From contig JABANP010000073.1 in the NCBI GenBank assembly GCA_013115135.1, positions 62,001-126,000 on the forward strand: a stretch of DNA of 64,000 nucleotides, written 5' to 3'. The position numbers and the translations under genes were made by a program. The stretch comes from Perkinsus olseni (Eukaryota > Perkinsozoa > Perkinsida > Perkinsidae). Below the pieces are notes generated by a model that saw nothing but the letters and a program-made list of their open reading frames with translations, was not told the DNA's origin and made no database searches. Positions 9,892 through 20,499 of the stretch are shown here, one piece after another. Every line of letters starts with the position of its first letter. The stretch's first letter is position 1.

Positions 9892-9993
9892 CGAGATATG
9901 ATTATCACCAAGTCTCTCCTTCACGATTGAGCTCTCGGGAGTTGCGTTCAGAGGGGTCACGTAATCCCAAGGTGCCAGTTTTTACAGCTTGCC

Positions 9994-11086
9994 ATGTCGC
10001 AGAAGGCCGACATAGTGTGGACCGGCATTCTTGGCGGAGTGCTCTCCCTAGGGTACATCCAATGGCGGCAGCACTTCTTGAGTGAGCCTTGTCCTAGCCC
10101 CTCCGAGGAGTCTTGTGTGTTCCCGAGGAGAGCCAGCCGGTCCTCGAGCTCATCCTTCTCAATCTGATTCCAATCGGAGACGCCAATTTGGTGTAGTAAG
10201 TGCTACCCGTTGTAGGTGAGAGCTTGGACAAGAAGAGCTACTACGACGAGTTCGGTAATAAGATCGAGTTCGAGGATGAACAAGACGCTGTTGAACCGTC
10301 GGTTTCCAATGTAATTGTGCTTCTCTCTTCTCGGCTGTCACATTGGCTTATCCGTTCAGCCTATGAAGCGAGCGGTGGCGGGCCTTAAGGCTGTATACAC
10401 CCCTCATATACTAGACCTAGCGGCACTCGTCTCAGCGGTATGGGGTTACCGGGCCTTCAAAAGTGGGTGATTCTTCTCCTTTCTATCCACTGCTAATGGG
10501 GCCTGTCAGATATGAACAAGTTGCTCGAACGCCGGTACGCCGATATCACGTATCAGATAAGGCGACCTGACGTCCTCTTCAACCGCATAGTGAGAGCTGG
10601 TTGAAGCCTGCGCGATCATCACTCCAGTCTTGGTCGTGTTCATTAGGTGTCGTTGAAGTACGTCATCTACGGCGGAGTCCTCATACCTGTGCTAGCGGGT
10701 GGCTCTCTTGCTCTTGCTCAGTGGCTCACTCTCCCGATCGAAGAGCGTGGAAAGGTAGTGCAACAAGTTTGGTCATCACTCGTAAATCTTTCCCCTCAGA
10801 CCTGGACATCGCGAGCCCAAGGTTCGGTAATTGGTGACTACCTCAGCGCCGCCCAGCGGACGATAGGCCAGAGTATTATGGGACAAAAGACAATTCAAGT
10901 GAGTGGGGGAAATACTTTTCCCAGGTCATCGATATGTCTTGAGTTGAGGATTCTGGCCCGGCAAGAATTCCTACTGTGAATTCATGGCTTTCTTCATTTC
11001 AGGCCGGTGCTGACTTCCAAGATTTCGCCCATCGAATGAGGGACTTGGGAAGTCTTCGCGATGGCCTAGGCCCTTGGAAGCTCTGA
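9994..11086 (+). CDS. Hypothetical membrane protein, several introns
   Basis: Hand splicing gives about 230 residues. An ATG at 9994 starts a first hydrophobic segment (VWTGILGGVLSLGYIQW). Then come a soluble acidic stretch (KKSYYDEFGNKIEFEDEQD), a helix ILDLAALVSAVWGYRAFK, a basic linker LLERRYADITYQIRRP, a strong helix KYVIYGGVLIPVLAGGSLAL and a soluble C-terminus ending FAHRMRDLGSLRDGLGPWKL. Introns are near 10082-10215, 10313-10370, 10465-10511, 10591-10648 and 10900-11003. A further possible intron at 10755-10799 is in frame and could equally be coding. I recognise no family. Three membrane spans with most of the chain soluble suggests an organelle or ER protein. Confidence 0.6.
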
Positions 11087-11559
11087 TCGTTATCGAAGCA
11101 GTGTGTGCATTATTGAACGTGATTTACTATTGGTTACACTTTCCTCGTTTCTGTTCATTCCTCCGAGATGGTCCCGATCTATTTTGCTTTCAAGTTGCAT
11201 CAATGACAGGACAGGATCTCGGCGAGATCATCTCGCTGGCGAACCTCAGGCGACGAAGGTCGAAAGTTTCGAGTCGAAACAGAACGTCGCCCGGGGAAGT
11301 CAAGATTAAGGGACACAATCATTCGGGTCGAATCACGCGCTCAAGAATGAATCAGAGAAAAGCGTCGAAGCAATTCCGGAACCATCTAAGGCATTGTTGG
11401 GATCAATAGTGTAACATACTCTAGAGCCCACGGCCTGCAACTCACAGAAAGACCAACACTCGACTAAACTTTGAACACAAGTAGTGTCACACAACCGAAA
11501 TGTACTCCAATGTAAACAGCATTGCACATGAATTAAGGTCTCATCGACATAGCTGATCT
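11087..11559. other. Intergenic, convergent gene ends
   Basis: About 470 bases between a plus-strand and a minus-strand gene that end facing each other. The short open frames have no motif, and I see nothing conserved. Confidence 0.4.
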
Positions 11560-11853
11560 TCAAGAGCTTCCGCCTGGGCTAAGTGCCGTCGCCAGACCAA
11601 GTGAGAACCTGAAGAATATGTAAGACAACATGATAAGAAGCAGAGTCACGCCCCCATGGCTTTCCTTGGCTTCCTTCCTGCGCCGCTCGTAGCGCTCCTC
11701 CCAAGTTTCATCGGGAGCGTACGCGTCATCCCATTTCTCTCGCGGAATGCGTTCAAGCTCTTCCGGAGTGAGAGATTCACGTAGTTCTCGCCTCTCCTCA
11801 CGTTCCACGTGCATTTCCTCTAGCATCTGCAACTCGATGTGGCTCATGCACAT
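11560..11853 (-). CDS. DAYAPDE family protein, copy 3, tail-anchored
   Basis: Third member of the family at 2.9 and 3.7 kb, here 8 kb away. Family start MCMSHIELQMLEEMHVEREE, then RRELRESLTPEELERIPREKW, the signature DDAYAPDETWEERYERRRKE, a short linker, a hydrophobic helix (GVTLLLIMLSYIFF) and a 15-residue tail. An upstream in-frame ATG (11886) would add 11 residues, but the family alignment favours 11853. Copies 2 and 3 keep the membrane tail that copy 1 has lost. The very high Glu/Arg content gives helices likely to pair with each other or with a partner protein. Function unknown. Confidence 0.7.
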   Translation of the reverse strand: MCMSHIELQMLEEMHVEREERRELRESLTPEELERIPREKWDDAYAPDETWEERYERRRKEAKESHGGVTLLLIMLSYIFFRFSLGLATALSPGGSS

Positions 11854-11932
11854 GTTGGCTAGCGTTGATGATGTGGGTTTTGTCACAAGACTCTTGCGTA
11901 CGAGCTCGATGCCTCACAGCGGTCGACGTGGG

Positions 11933-12024
11933 CGAAACGATCGAAACGGGCGAAACGATCGAAACGGGCGAAACGGTCGGAACGGGCGAATCGATCGAAA
12001 TGGCTGAACGGATCGGAACGGACC
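11933..12024. repeat. 10-bp tandem repeat (CGAAACGGG/CGAAACGATC type)
   Basis: About nine imperfect 10-bp units made of CGAAACG followed by GG or ATC, decaying to the right (GGAACGG, GAATCGATC, GAACGGATC). It creates spurious open frames on both strands encoding repeats such as RPFRPFRSF. It lies upstream of the third DAYAPDE gene. Confidence 0.8.
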
Positions 12025-12532
12025 AATAATCGAAGTGCGCATTCGACACGGCCTAGAATCCAAACAACAAAAAGAGGAGGTAAACACCAGGTCTGTCAGC
12101 ATGGACGCAATGTTCGCCTCCTGCGAGAACTAAGATTTGGTCAGTCAAGCACGATTGCTTGGTTCCCGAGTCGGGAATCCCGACTCTTGGAGTATTGCAT
12201 GGGAGTTATTCATTGGCGAGATTTTATATATCCACAGACTTCACGGCTGAGGAGTACTTGCTCTCTTGTTGTCAGAAATTTGTTTATCTTCTGGGAACGT
12301 GAGATTCGTGTGGCGCTAAATGACCTCCAACTGTATCCTTTCTGTAAGAGTAAGTTTGACAATCGACTTATAATTTCTGTTGTCCTCATTTCCATTCACT
12401 CACGTCTGTCTTGTTGAAAAGTCAACTCAACGACCGGACAGTTCGCGTAAGCGGACATAGGAGTTCATGCACGTGGAGGGCTCAACTCTGCATATGCAGA
12501 AGGTGAGCCCACTATAGTTCCACAAGAAAGAT
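12025..12532. other. Intergenic with a 19-bp perfect palindrome
   Basis: No gene is recognised. At 12168-12186 there is a perfect inverted repeat GAGTCGGGA-A-TCCCGACTC (9-bp arms, one-base centre). The stretch around 12190-12420 is A+T-rich. Confidence 0.4.
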
Positions 12533-13374
12533 TCACAAGAATTCACCGGACGACTTAGGCCGGGGCTTGAGTCTTGGAGACCGAACAAGAAAGTAAATGC
12601 CGGCGGAGCCCCCAATACTGATTGCAACACCGGCGAGAATAGGGGAAAGGAAGGCACCTGATCGGAGACGGTTCGAGAGAACGAGAATGATGAGGGAACG
12701 ACCTTACCAGCTGCGGCAGCTACAGTGGTGGACAGGACTACTGCTACCATCACTGCCTCTGAGTCGGTCTGGTACAGGTCTTCTAGACCGGCAGCACAGG
12801 TAGAACCTAAACGCGACCCTTCTGTCCCGACCATGAGTAGAAGTTGCTTGCATTTTTCGGGGCATCGTGAAGTTCTGTTGTCGCCGGTAGTGCCCGGTTC
12901 CGATGGCTGGAAAGCCTGAGGAGAGTGCCCTCTAGTCGAAGTCCGGCGGACCGTACTCACCTCGGGTTCGGCACGAAGCAGCTGATGCCTCCGCACCTGA
13001 TCGCGGAGGGGCTTCTTGCCCCGGCGTCGTTTTCGGCGAACTTCCGCTGGTGATTCGGACGGAGATGCCCTGGTCGGTAGAGGCGGGAGGTCCGACGCTG
13101 AAAACTGATTGTAGGGTGAAGAGCGGGCAAGCGACGCATTACGCTCAACCGAAGGAGTTCCGAAGGCCGAACGGGGAACATCTTCAATGTCCACGTCGTA
13201 GTGTTGAGCACGCGGCGAGCCTAGGCTCGAAGCTGAGCTGGGAGATGCAGGGGCCGACTCGGCGACGTCTTGAATCACCTGGGATAAAAATCGCCATGCT
13301 TCCATCCTCTCGTCAGTACTTACATTTAAAGCTGAAGAGCCTTTGGGCAGGGGCGGTGGGGATGAGTCGGCCAT
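12533..13374 (-). CDS. Hypothetical membrane protein with disordered N-terminus
   Basis: Starts at 13374 (MADSSPPPLPKGSSAL). A Ser/Pro-rich region, a basic cluster RRKRRRGKKPLRDQVRRH, a Cys-containing CPEKCKQLL segment and two hydrophobic stretches near the end follow: EAVMVAVVLSTTVAAAAG joined by a spliced intron (donor at about 12708) to AFLSPILAGVAISIGGSAGIYF, then a basic tail ending PRPKSSGEFL. Another 45-nt intron with consensus GTGAGT and CTCAG ends lies near 12916-12960 and is in frame. Without splicing the frame runs on to 12427, but the exon after the second intron is clearly a continuous membrane helix, so I place the stop at 12533. No family is recognised. Confidence 0.55.
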
Positions 13375-13693
13375 GGGGCGAACGTTATGCTGCGAGTTTC
13401 AACGATCTTGGCGAGCGAGGACCCCCGAATTCCGCAAGTGGAATCTTGCGCTCTTGTGGCCTGTGGTTCAAACCCAGGACCAAGCCATTTTCCGGAATTT
13501 TATTTCAACAAGTGCGCTGAGGTAGGTGAGTGACTCCGTCCTGGGAGGAGTAGAGCAGGCTAAAGACGCTATAGGCTTTGTACCTTTCGTTACAAGTAAA
13601 AGCCGTATCGACTTAGCGAGCTTGAAAAAACCTAGCGTATCACGCTCAACGTAGGATGTTCCGACTGAGAGCGACTTCACCGTAGTAGCTCCA

Positions 13694-15243
13694 ATGTTTC
13701 GCCCTGAGATCTCTCCCCTTCTTCGGCTCGCCAGGGCGGTTCCTCGGACCGCCTTCTCGAGAGCTACCCCTCGATTCATCGCCACGACAGTAGCCACGCC
13801 GGCGATGAGGACGGCCAGGACCTTCACCACGAAGGCTCCGAGCCAGAACGAGCCCGAGGTCTTGCTTACCATTGAAAAGTAATACCGGTGAATGTGGATC
13901 CTCTGTATGCCGCTGGGAGCCGCCGGGAGGGTTCAACCTTGGTTTGACGGCTGCGGAGTGCTCGTTTGCAGGTACATGGACGAGGCAATGCAGTCCTTTG
14001 GGCAGGGCAGTTTGAGAGAGTGCTTGACCTCGAATAACAAAGCCATAGAGCTTTTCGAGGAGGATGGCAATAAGGTATTGCTGCGGTGGCTGCTCAGAAG
14101 GCCCAGCGATCGTTCTTAGGGCCTCCGCCGTCAGCAGCATCAACGGTACGCTGCTGCGTACCTCAACAACGCCTTTGTGATGAAGCAGTTGGGGAGCCTA
14201 TCAAGAGGCTAAGGAGGCAGCCGACAAAGGCCTAGCCATCCTCATGAAAAAGTAGTACCGCGAGGACGGGAAGTGGCCGGGTGGATCCTTCCCATGCTTG
14301 ATTCAAGGTATACTATGCACAAGCGAGAGATTGCAGAGACGCTTGATTTACTGGGCGAATTGTGCCAGAATTTGGAGCTCACTGAAGAGGGGAAGGGTCA
14401 TGTCAGCCGGTCCATTGAGCTTAAGACAGCACTGTAGTATCAACCGGGATGGGATAGCGTGACTGCCCAGTTCTCAGGTATGGCGCCAACGCGATTCAAT
14501 TGGCGGTTCCCATGAACATCCGGGGAGCACTGCAGCTTCAACAGGGCCATCTCGATAAGGCCCGGTCAGACTTTTTACGAGCGCTCACCTATACGTAGGC
14601 CTGGTGTACTTTCCCTATACTAGATGCCCGAGCTCCCTCCCTCAGAGTGAAGTACCATTCAGCCGGCAAGCCCGTTCATCCCCAAATTGCAGTGTGCTTG
14701 AGCAACTTAGCAGGAGTACTCAAGAAGGAGGACAAGTAGAAAGGGTTCAGTACACACGTGCCAACCTGATGGAGTTATCCTGCCGTAGGCTCGACGAATG
14801 TCGGCAAATTTACACGGAAGTTGTGGACTCCATGAGCCAGGAGTTCGGGAGGACCTCCCCAGTCACGGCCCAGGCCCTGTGCGACCTTGGCGCTACTTAT
14901 GTGAGGGCTCGTGGTGAGCTGCTTGACGAGATCCTGTCCCCTCTCAGGTGGGATTGAAGCACAAGAAATTAGCCCAGTCGACGTTGACTGAAGCCCTGCA
15001 TGCCAGCACGGTATCGAGAGGCATAGAGCACCCGCTTACGCAGCGCATCGTGGAGTGGCTACAAGATGGTGAGTCCTGTCGGACTACAGCGAAGGGGAGC
15101 TCGCTGGTGTTTCAGCTGCGAAGATTGAGAATCCCGAGGACGTCGATGGGTTCTGCGGTGACGATTTTGTTGACAACTTGCTTAAGGATTGTGTGCATAA
15201 GATTGCAGAGCAAGACAGTAAGCTTCGTGCAGCATCTCGGTAG
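13694..15243 (+). CDS. Mitochondrial TPR-repeat protein
   Basis: Begins with a classic mitochondrial presequence (RPEISPLLRLARAVPRTAFS, rich in Arg/Ala/Ser). About eight short introns follow. Several start GTAG, so an unspliced reading shows false in-frame TAG stops. The spliced protein is a run of TPR helices of the kinesin-light-chain type: AAAYLNNAFVMKQLG then AYQEAKEAADKGLAILMKK, EIAETLDLLGELCQNLELT, NIRGALQLQQGHLDKARSDF, HPQIAVCLSNLAGVLKKEDK, TAQALCDLGATYVGL and AQSTLTEALHAS. It ends with an acidic helix (KLRAASR stop at 15241). TPR arrays bind other proteins; the partner is not indicated. One base must be skipped in a GGGG run near 14190 to pass from one half of the first TPR to the other. 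Confidence 0.75.
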
Positions 15244-15777
15244 TATCCAGTGGCGATCTTCTCAGAAAAATCAGAAGACGCGGCGGTACGCGGAGATATC
15301 ATATTCCTGGACCAGCGTGGCCATGTTGGCCATGGCAGCCCGTTGAAGCCGCTCATATAGAGATGCTCCCAGAGCAGACCACTGTCCCTATAGCCCTTGT
15401 GTTCCAATTTATCGTTCCTTGTAGAGTGTTGTTATGAGTTTAGTCTGGGGGCTTCACTCCCCTTCGACGAAGGCATTTCGTCACCGCCCGAACCTACGTT
15501 CATTCGTGTTGATAATCATCTATCATGGGAAGCCACCCAGTAACGCGAGTACTGCAGAATCGAAAAAGTGAAAGTGTGCGATACTCATGACCAAATGAGA
15601 AGCTCCATTTTTGAGAGAGCGGCTGCCTCAGTGCCTCAGTAGAGCAGAAGACGCAGCACGCGAAAGTTCCACCAACTATGCTGTACACAACGAGAAACAG
15701 AGTTAGTGAGGAAAAACGACATTGACCGAAAGCCGGAATCATTACTCGAAACTGGGTAAAAACATCGAAGCACTCTC
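15244..15777. other. Intergenic between convergent genes
   Basis: About 530 bases. An 80-codon minus frame (15500-15742) encodes one hydrophobic segment (SLTLFLVVYSIVGGTFACC) after MIPAFGQCRF and could be a tiny membrane peptide, but nothing else supports it. Confidence 0.35.
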
Positions 15778-17292
15778 CTACTCGGCTTCAATTTCTTCGT
15801 CGGGGACTCTGTAGACCTTGTCCGCGACCATACATACGCGTTGGATCTTCTTTACGTCGTGGACTCTAACGATGTTGGCGCCTTTCTCGATGGACGCAAC
15901 CACAGCAGCACCAGTTCCGAATGCGGCCATGTCCCAGATGTCCTCAGGGGGGTCGCTGCGATCAGTGACGAATCTTTTCCGCGAGGGACCGCTGAGGGAA
16001 GGCCACGGCACTCCGGAGAGGGTATCGGGCAAAGCGTCATTGTAATGTCTCAGCAGCTGGAAGTTGTGGTTGGCGAACTTGCCGAAGCCAAGCCCAGTGT
16101 CGACGATGATGTCCCAGCGAGGAATCCCGGCCTTCATCGCAGCTTGGACTTGAGTAGTGAGAACTTTATGGACTTCGTTGACCACGCCCCCGGGATACTT
16201 CTCCTGGCCATGGGGACGCATGTGCATGCAGACATACGGCACCTCCAGGTCCGCCACGGTGTCCATCATCTCCGGGTCCCACAGACCACCCCAGATATCG
16301 TTCACCATATCAGCGCCCGCCTCTACTGCCTTTCGAGCTGTGCTCGCATTACGTGTATCCACACTCAGTAAAATGGAATCGCCAAAGGTCTCTCGAATTC
16401 CCTTGATAACAGGAAGCACTCTTCGCTGCTCTTCATTGACATCTAGTCCCTTCAGGCTGTTGGTACCCGGTCGAGTGGACTCGCCACCGAGGTCGAGGAT
16501 GTCGGCGCCCCCCTCGATCAGAGTTCTCGCATGTTCCACCGCCTTCTCAACGGTATCGTAGAGGCCACCGTCCGAGAAGGAGTCAGGAGTGACGTTGATG
16601 ACACCCATTATGAAAGTCTTGCCGGCATCCCAGTCCAGTAGCTGATCCTCTCCCACGGGCATCACCCTATGGCATTCCCCCATAGTCTGCACGGAGCCGG
16701 TCAGCTGGCTCAAGGTTCTGCCGAGGGTTGGGTGGCTCCAGTGACCCGGCAGGAGGTCTTTCAGAGGCGCTAGAACAAAATCGCGCTCCTGCATGCGCTC
16801 GTGGGGTATCTTGAGATCAGGGGTATCAACAACTTCGTCACCGTAAAGAAGGATGTCCAAGTCGATGGGGCGTGGGCCGTAGCGTAGTGTCCGGACCTGA
16901 CGAGGAGACAGCGCGGTTGACAACTAGAGAAGCGATGAGGACCCCACCCTGCCCATCTTGGCCTCGATGTCGTTGAGCTTAGTGAGTAGGTCGTGAGGGG
17001 CTAGGGACGTGTCCAGGGACAGGACACAATTGAGAAAGTCCGGCTGATCAGTGACATACTGAGCCTTCGTTTGGTACAGGAAGGAGGTGTCCGACACCAC
17101 GCCTGAAAGAGAAGACTGTATCCCAGATGATCGCGACCACCACCAGCAAGATGGTCAACGCTGCCCAAGATGCTCACCAAGGCCGTCAGAGGCGATGCAT
17201 TTGAGGGCCTGGCGAATGTTCTGAGCACGCTTGCCCATGTTGCTGCCCATGGCTATATAGGCTCGCTTCAACGCCGCACTTGGAGTGGTCAT
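15778..17292 (-). CDS. HPPK-DHPS: Bifunctional HPPK-DHPS folate synthesis enzyme
   Basis: Makes 7,8-dihydropteroate in two steps: pyrophosphorylation of hydroxymethyl-dihydropterin (HPPK) and condensation with p-aminobenzoate (DHPS, the sulfonamide target). Exons: 17178-17292, 16948-17102, 15778-16896, giving about 462 residues. HPPK features: AYIAMGSNMGKRAQNIRQAL, VSDTSFLYQT, PDFLNCVLSLDTSL, and after the second intron LRYGPRPIDLDILLYGD with PHERMQERDFVLAPL. DHPS features: FIMGVINVTPDSFSDGG, GADILDLGGESTRPGT, LLSVDTRNASTARKAVEAGA, MVNDIWGG, VCMHMRP, IIVDTGLGFGK, VASIEKGANIVRVHDV. No dihydroneopterin aldolase domain is attached, as in apicomplexan HPPK-DHPS. The DHPS segment usually read DPGIGFGK has Thr and Leu here. 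The start is the first ATG before the HPPK beta-strand. Confidence 0.95.
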
Positions 17293-17405
17293 GGAGTTCT
17301 GTGTAACCTCGGGACACATAAAAAATGAAGGGAGAGTCAACCCCTGCTGGGAGGGGGCGCTCGGACTGCTCACTCGAAACCCGAGACAGGCCTACACGTG
17401 TGAAA

Positions 17406-20396
17406 CTAGCGAGGGGGCAAGTAATAGTAAGCGAAGTTAATTTTCATGGCGAGGTCGTGGCAGACGGAGCGGTCGTCTTTGGCTGCTACGGCCAGCACGT
17501 TGAGAAGGCCACGGCAGCTAGCCTTGAACTTCCGCCGTAACTCCGTGAGCTCCGACAGTAGAAGTGCGGGGTCACCTGCAAGGGGACGGGAGAGAGACCA
17601 CGAAGTACACAGTACGGTACCGTCATCTTCTACCGCCCATTGGTCGGTGGTGGCAGTGTCTCGACTGCCGGGGTAGTAGGAGTCGGCTGATGCATCGAAT
17701 GACGATACCGAGTCGAAGGTTCTTTCTCGCACCAGACGAGCGCCTACGAACATCATAACGAGTTCTAATCGGCAGCCCTCTAGACGCACCGGGAGGGGAG
17801 AGGCGAGCAGACCTCTCTGCAATAGCCCGGAAGATCTTGCAAACGTCGAGCATGGCCAGCAGGGAGTCACGCACGACCTGAGCGACAGCCCATCTCCACA
17901 TGGTGTCGAGGGTGGCCTACCGCCGTCCGAGGGGACATGAAAAGGGAACTGGCCAGTCGGGCGTGCAGGTAGTCGTGATAATGGAGATGCCCGAGGGACT
18001 CCACGCTATCTACACTAGCCGCTAAGGCGTCGAAACGCTGCGACTCTGGCTCGATCACCGACTGCTTGAGATAGCTCTCGAGGCTGCGGACAAAGTGAAG
18101 GAGCTCTGCCCGGACGGCGAAGAGGTAGTTGAGGACACCGGGGTGGAGGCAACGAGGCTTGGCCACGATACAGGACTGCGCCTCGTACAACGGCTTCATC
18201 ATATCGAAAACCTTGGAGTAGAACTGCAGAGCTAGAGGTGTCAGAATGGCAGACTGCTGCGAGGTCAAGGCTGACAGGCGCACGCCCGGAACCCCCCAGG
18301 GGATCGATATCAATGTCGACACCAGTGAAGTCCATCACGTGCGCCTTCACCCAAGCTCCGTACCGCGAGGCCCAGACTGGTCCCCTGGGGCCAGGGTCTG
18401 CAAGCCACTCTTGGACGTGCTCGTCGAAGGCCATACACACCATCCGCAGTGCCTTGAAGATGGCGTTGAGGGCCGGGGCCTGGCCACCGCTGTTGAGGAG
18501 TTGTCGTACAGCATGGCCGCCTGCCGCTCGAGCTGCGAGTCGGTGCTCCAACAGCATCTGAGCCTCACTCGAGAAACCCATCAAACGTGCCCGATCATCG
18601 TAGCGCTGTACAGCCCACCCCGAGGTCACCGACGAGTGAATAGCTAGCGTCCGGGTCGTGATGACTTGGAGCGGATGGGTCGGGTTAGCAGCGATGGCCT
18701 CAAGAACAGCAACCATCTCCTTAGGACCGCTTCGATGGTCGCCCAGTATGACCCCGTCGCATGCGAGGGAGCGAGCACACGAGAGTAGAGGGCCAATGTA
18801 GGCCCGATAGATCCCGTCGGCGACCTTGGAGCCTGCGGCACGGCGGATCCAGAGACGGGCGGCCAGGGGGCCATCGCCTCGGAGAGCGACAGATGCCTCT
18901 GTGATAGGCTTGGCCAGGCGCTTCAAAGCACAGGTGATGGCGACTAGACTGCAGGCCACCTCCGAGGTCGAGAACGCCTCCTCTATGGCCTCCAGCTCAG
19001 CTGTGAATTTTCGGACCAGCGAATGCACCTCGGCTTGAACTGCCAGAAAACATCGGTGGTGGTCATACCGAGCAGAGAGGTAAGTCAGTGCGCAGAGTTC
19101 CTTGAGGTCGGTCATGATACCGGCGATGCTGACTAAGGCCAGGGAGAGAGCCTTGGGGGAGAGGTGGGCGCATGCCACGGTGTCCCCTCGAGACACCGCT
19201 GCATGGACACCAACGACGCCGTCAGAGACGTGAAACAGAGTGTTGAGGCAAACGATGGAGCCCCCCTGCTCCACGGGAGCGGTGCTGAGGACGTAGCAGG
19301 CGGTGAAGATCTCCTCTACCACCCAGGACTCCCGAACGAGGAAAGGGCGCCTCCGACCACCGTCCGCTGCGACGATGGCCGCGATGATATCGGCGTCGGC
19401 CGCCAGGAGGTCCTCTGGTACGCGGCCTGATGACTCCACCGTGAGGAGGGACGACCGGCATTCCCGCCTCAGATCATCGGCACACTTGACAGGGTCCTCG
19501 TCGACCGTGGGCACCGCGCCTGCCCTCACACCGAGTGGGTCGAAAATGGGCAGATCGAGGGCGCTAGGAGGGGTCGACCTCCCCGAGTTAGTCGATACGC
19601 TATTATCAGCACGGTCTTCGTCTGAACTGGTGTCGCAAGCAGCCATCGCCAACTCCCAGCCCGTCTCAACGCTGGCCTTAGCAATCGCTTCTAGGATCCG
19701 CTTCTCCTCAAGGCCCTCTCGCAAGCGGCCGAGGTGGTCATACCGGGCTGCATTCTGAGGAGAGGGATGGCCTACCTTTTTGACTCAAAGACTCCCACCT
19801 TGGCACGCTCCTCCCGCAGCTCCATGCTGACTCGGTCCACAACAGACCGATCCACGCCACAAGGGTCACCCGATAGGCTCAGCAGCAGCGATATTATCGA
19901 CGGAATAATAGACTGATAGAGGAGAGGAACCTAAGCGGAGCCGCTGACGGAGGTTGCAGACCTCGTCCCCATCATCGGTGAGGCCTGCCGTCGCCGCGGT
20001 CTTCGGCATGTCCCGAACGTACAAGTCGGCCAGTAGCTCAGCGCTCCCTACTGGCGTCGCCCTAGTGTTCACTTTATAGATGACTCTGGCAAGGCAGGAA
20101 GAGGCCGTCAGTACTGCCGATGAACCCGCTTACTCCTTCATGTCCCTATCAACGGCCAAGGTATCGACCGAGGGGAAGCTGTGGAAGGCCAAATGGTAGC
20201 GAGAGAACCTACACTGCACTGTGGCAGGGGCAGCGGCTCATCATTGAGCGGGGCCTTACTGGGTGATCTTGGAGCGATCCGCGTATCCCAAGTCGAGGTC
20301 GGGCGGTATGAAGGCATCCACTAGATCGGCCAGGACCGACTCAGCTTTACTCTGCCGTTCTCGACCGAACGCGGAGACGGAGGTGCTGCCCAACAT
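17406..20396 (-). CDS. Gamma-tubulin complex component (Spc97/Spc98 family)
   Basis: GCP proteins hold gamma-tubulin in the ring that nucleates microtubules. Spliced from about eight exons. The N-terminal (GRIP1) part includes LADLVDAFIPPDLDLGYADR, SRYHLAFHSFPSVDTLAV, VPLLYQSIIPSIISLLLSLS and ARYDHLGRLREGLEEKRI. Then comes a long exon (19724 to about 18340) with a disordered acidic insert, LTYLSARYDHHRCFLAVQAEV and HSSVTSGWAVQRYDDRARLM. The C-terminal (GRIP2) part has ALTSQQSAILTPLALQFYSKVF, RAELLHFVRSLESYLKQSVI, LHYHDYLHARLASSLF, DSLLAMLDVCKIFRAIAE and a last segment LRRKFKASCRGLLNVLAVA…LAMKINFAYYY. That order is diagnostic of the family; which GCP (2-6) it is I cannot tell. Apparent +1 frame jumps near 18300 and 17780 are both explained by ordinary 46-52 nt introns. 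Start: ATG at 20396 (alternative 20495, very close to the next gene's stop). Confidence 0.85.
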
Positions 20397-20499
20397 GACA
20401 CTCTGGCTATGAGGAAATGACTCTATGTCGGCTCCCAACACGACACCGTTCTGGATGGTGAAACAGTAACACAGGGGCGCACACAAGTATTGCAAGCGG

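Noticed and set aside
13694..15243. TAG read as glutamine (altered genetic code) because several in-frame TAGs fall where Gln would fit
   Set aside because: Each TAG begins after a G and opens a GTAG…AG intron of about 40-60 nt. Splicing restores continuous TPR sequence, and other genes here end in TAG (for example at 20500, 42684 and 43908).
18230..18340. +1 frameshift at CCCC in the gamma-tubulin complex gene
   Set aside because: A 52-nt GT-AG intron from just after DFT to ALTSQQ accounts for the frame change and gives a better family match.
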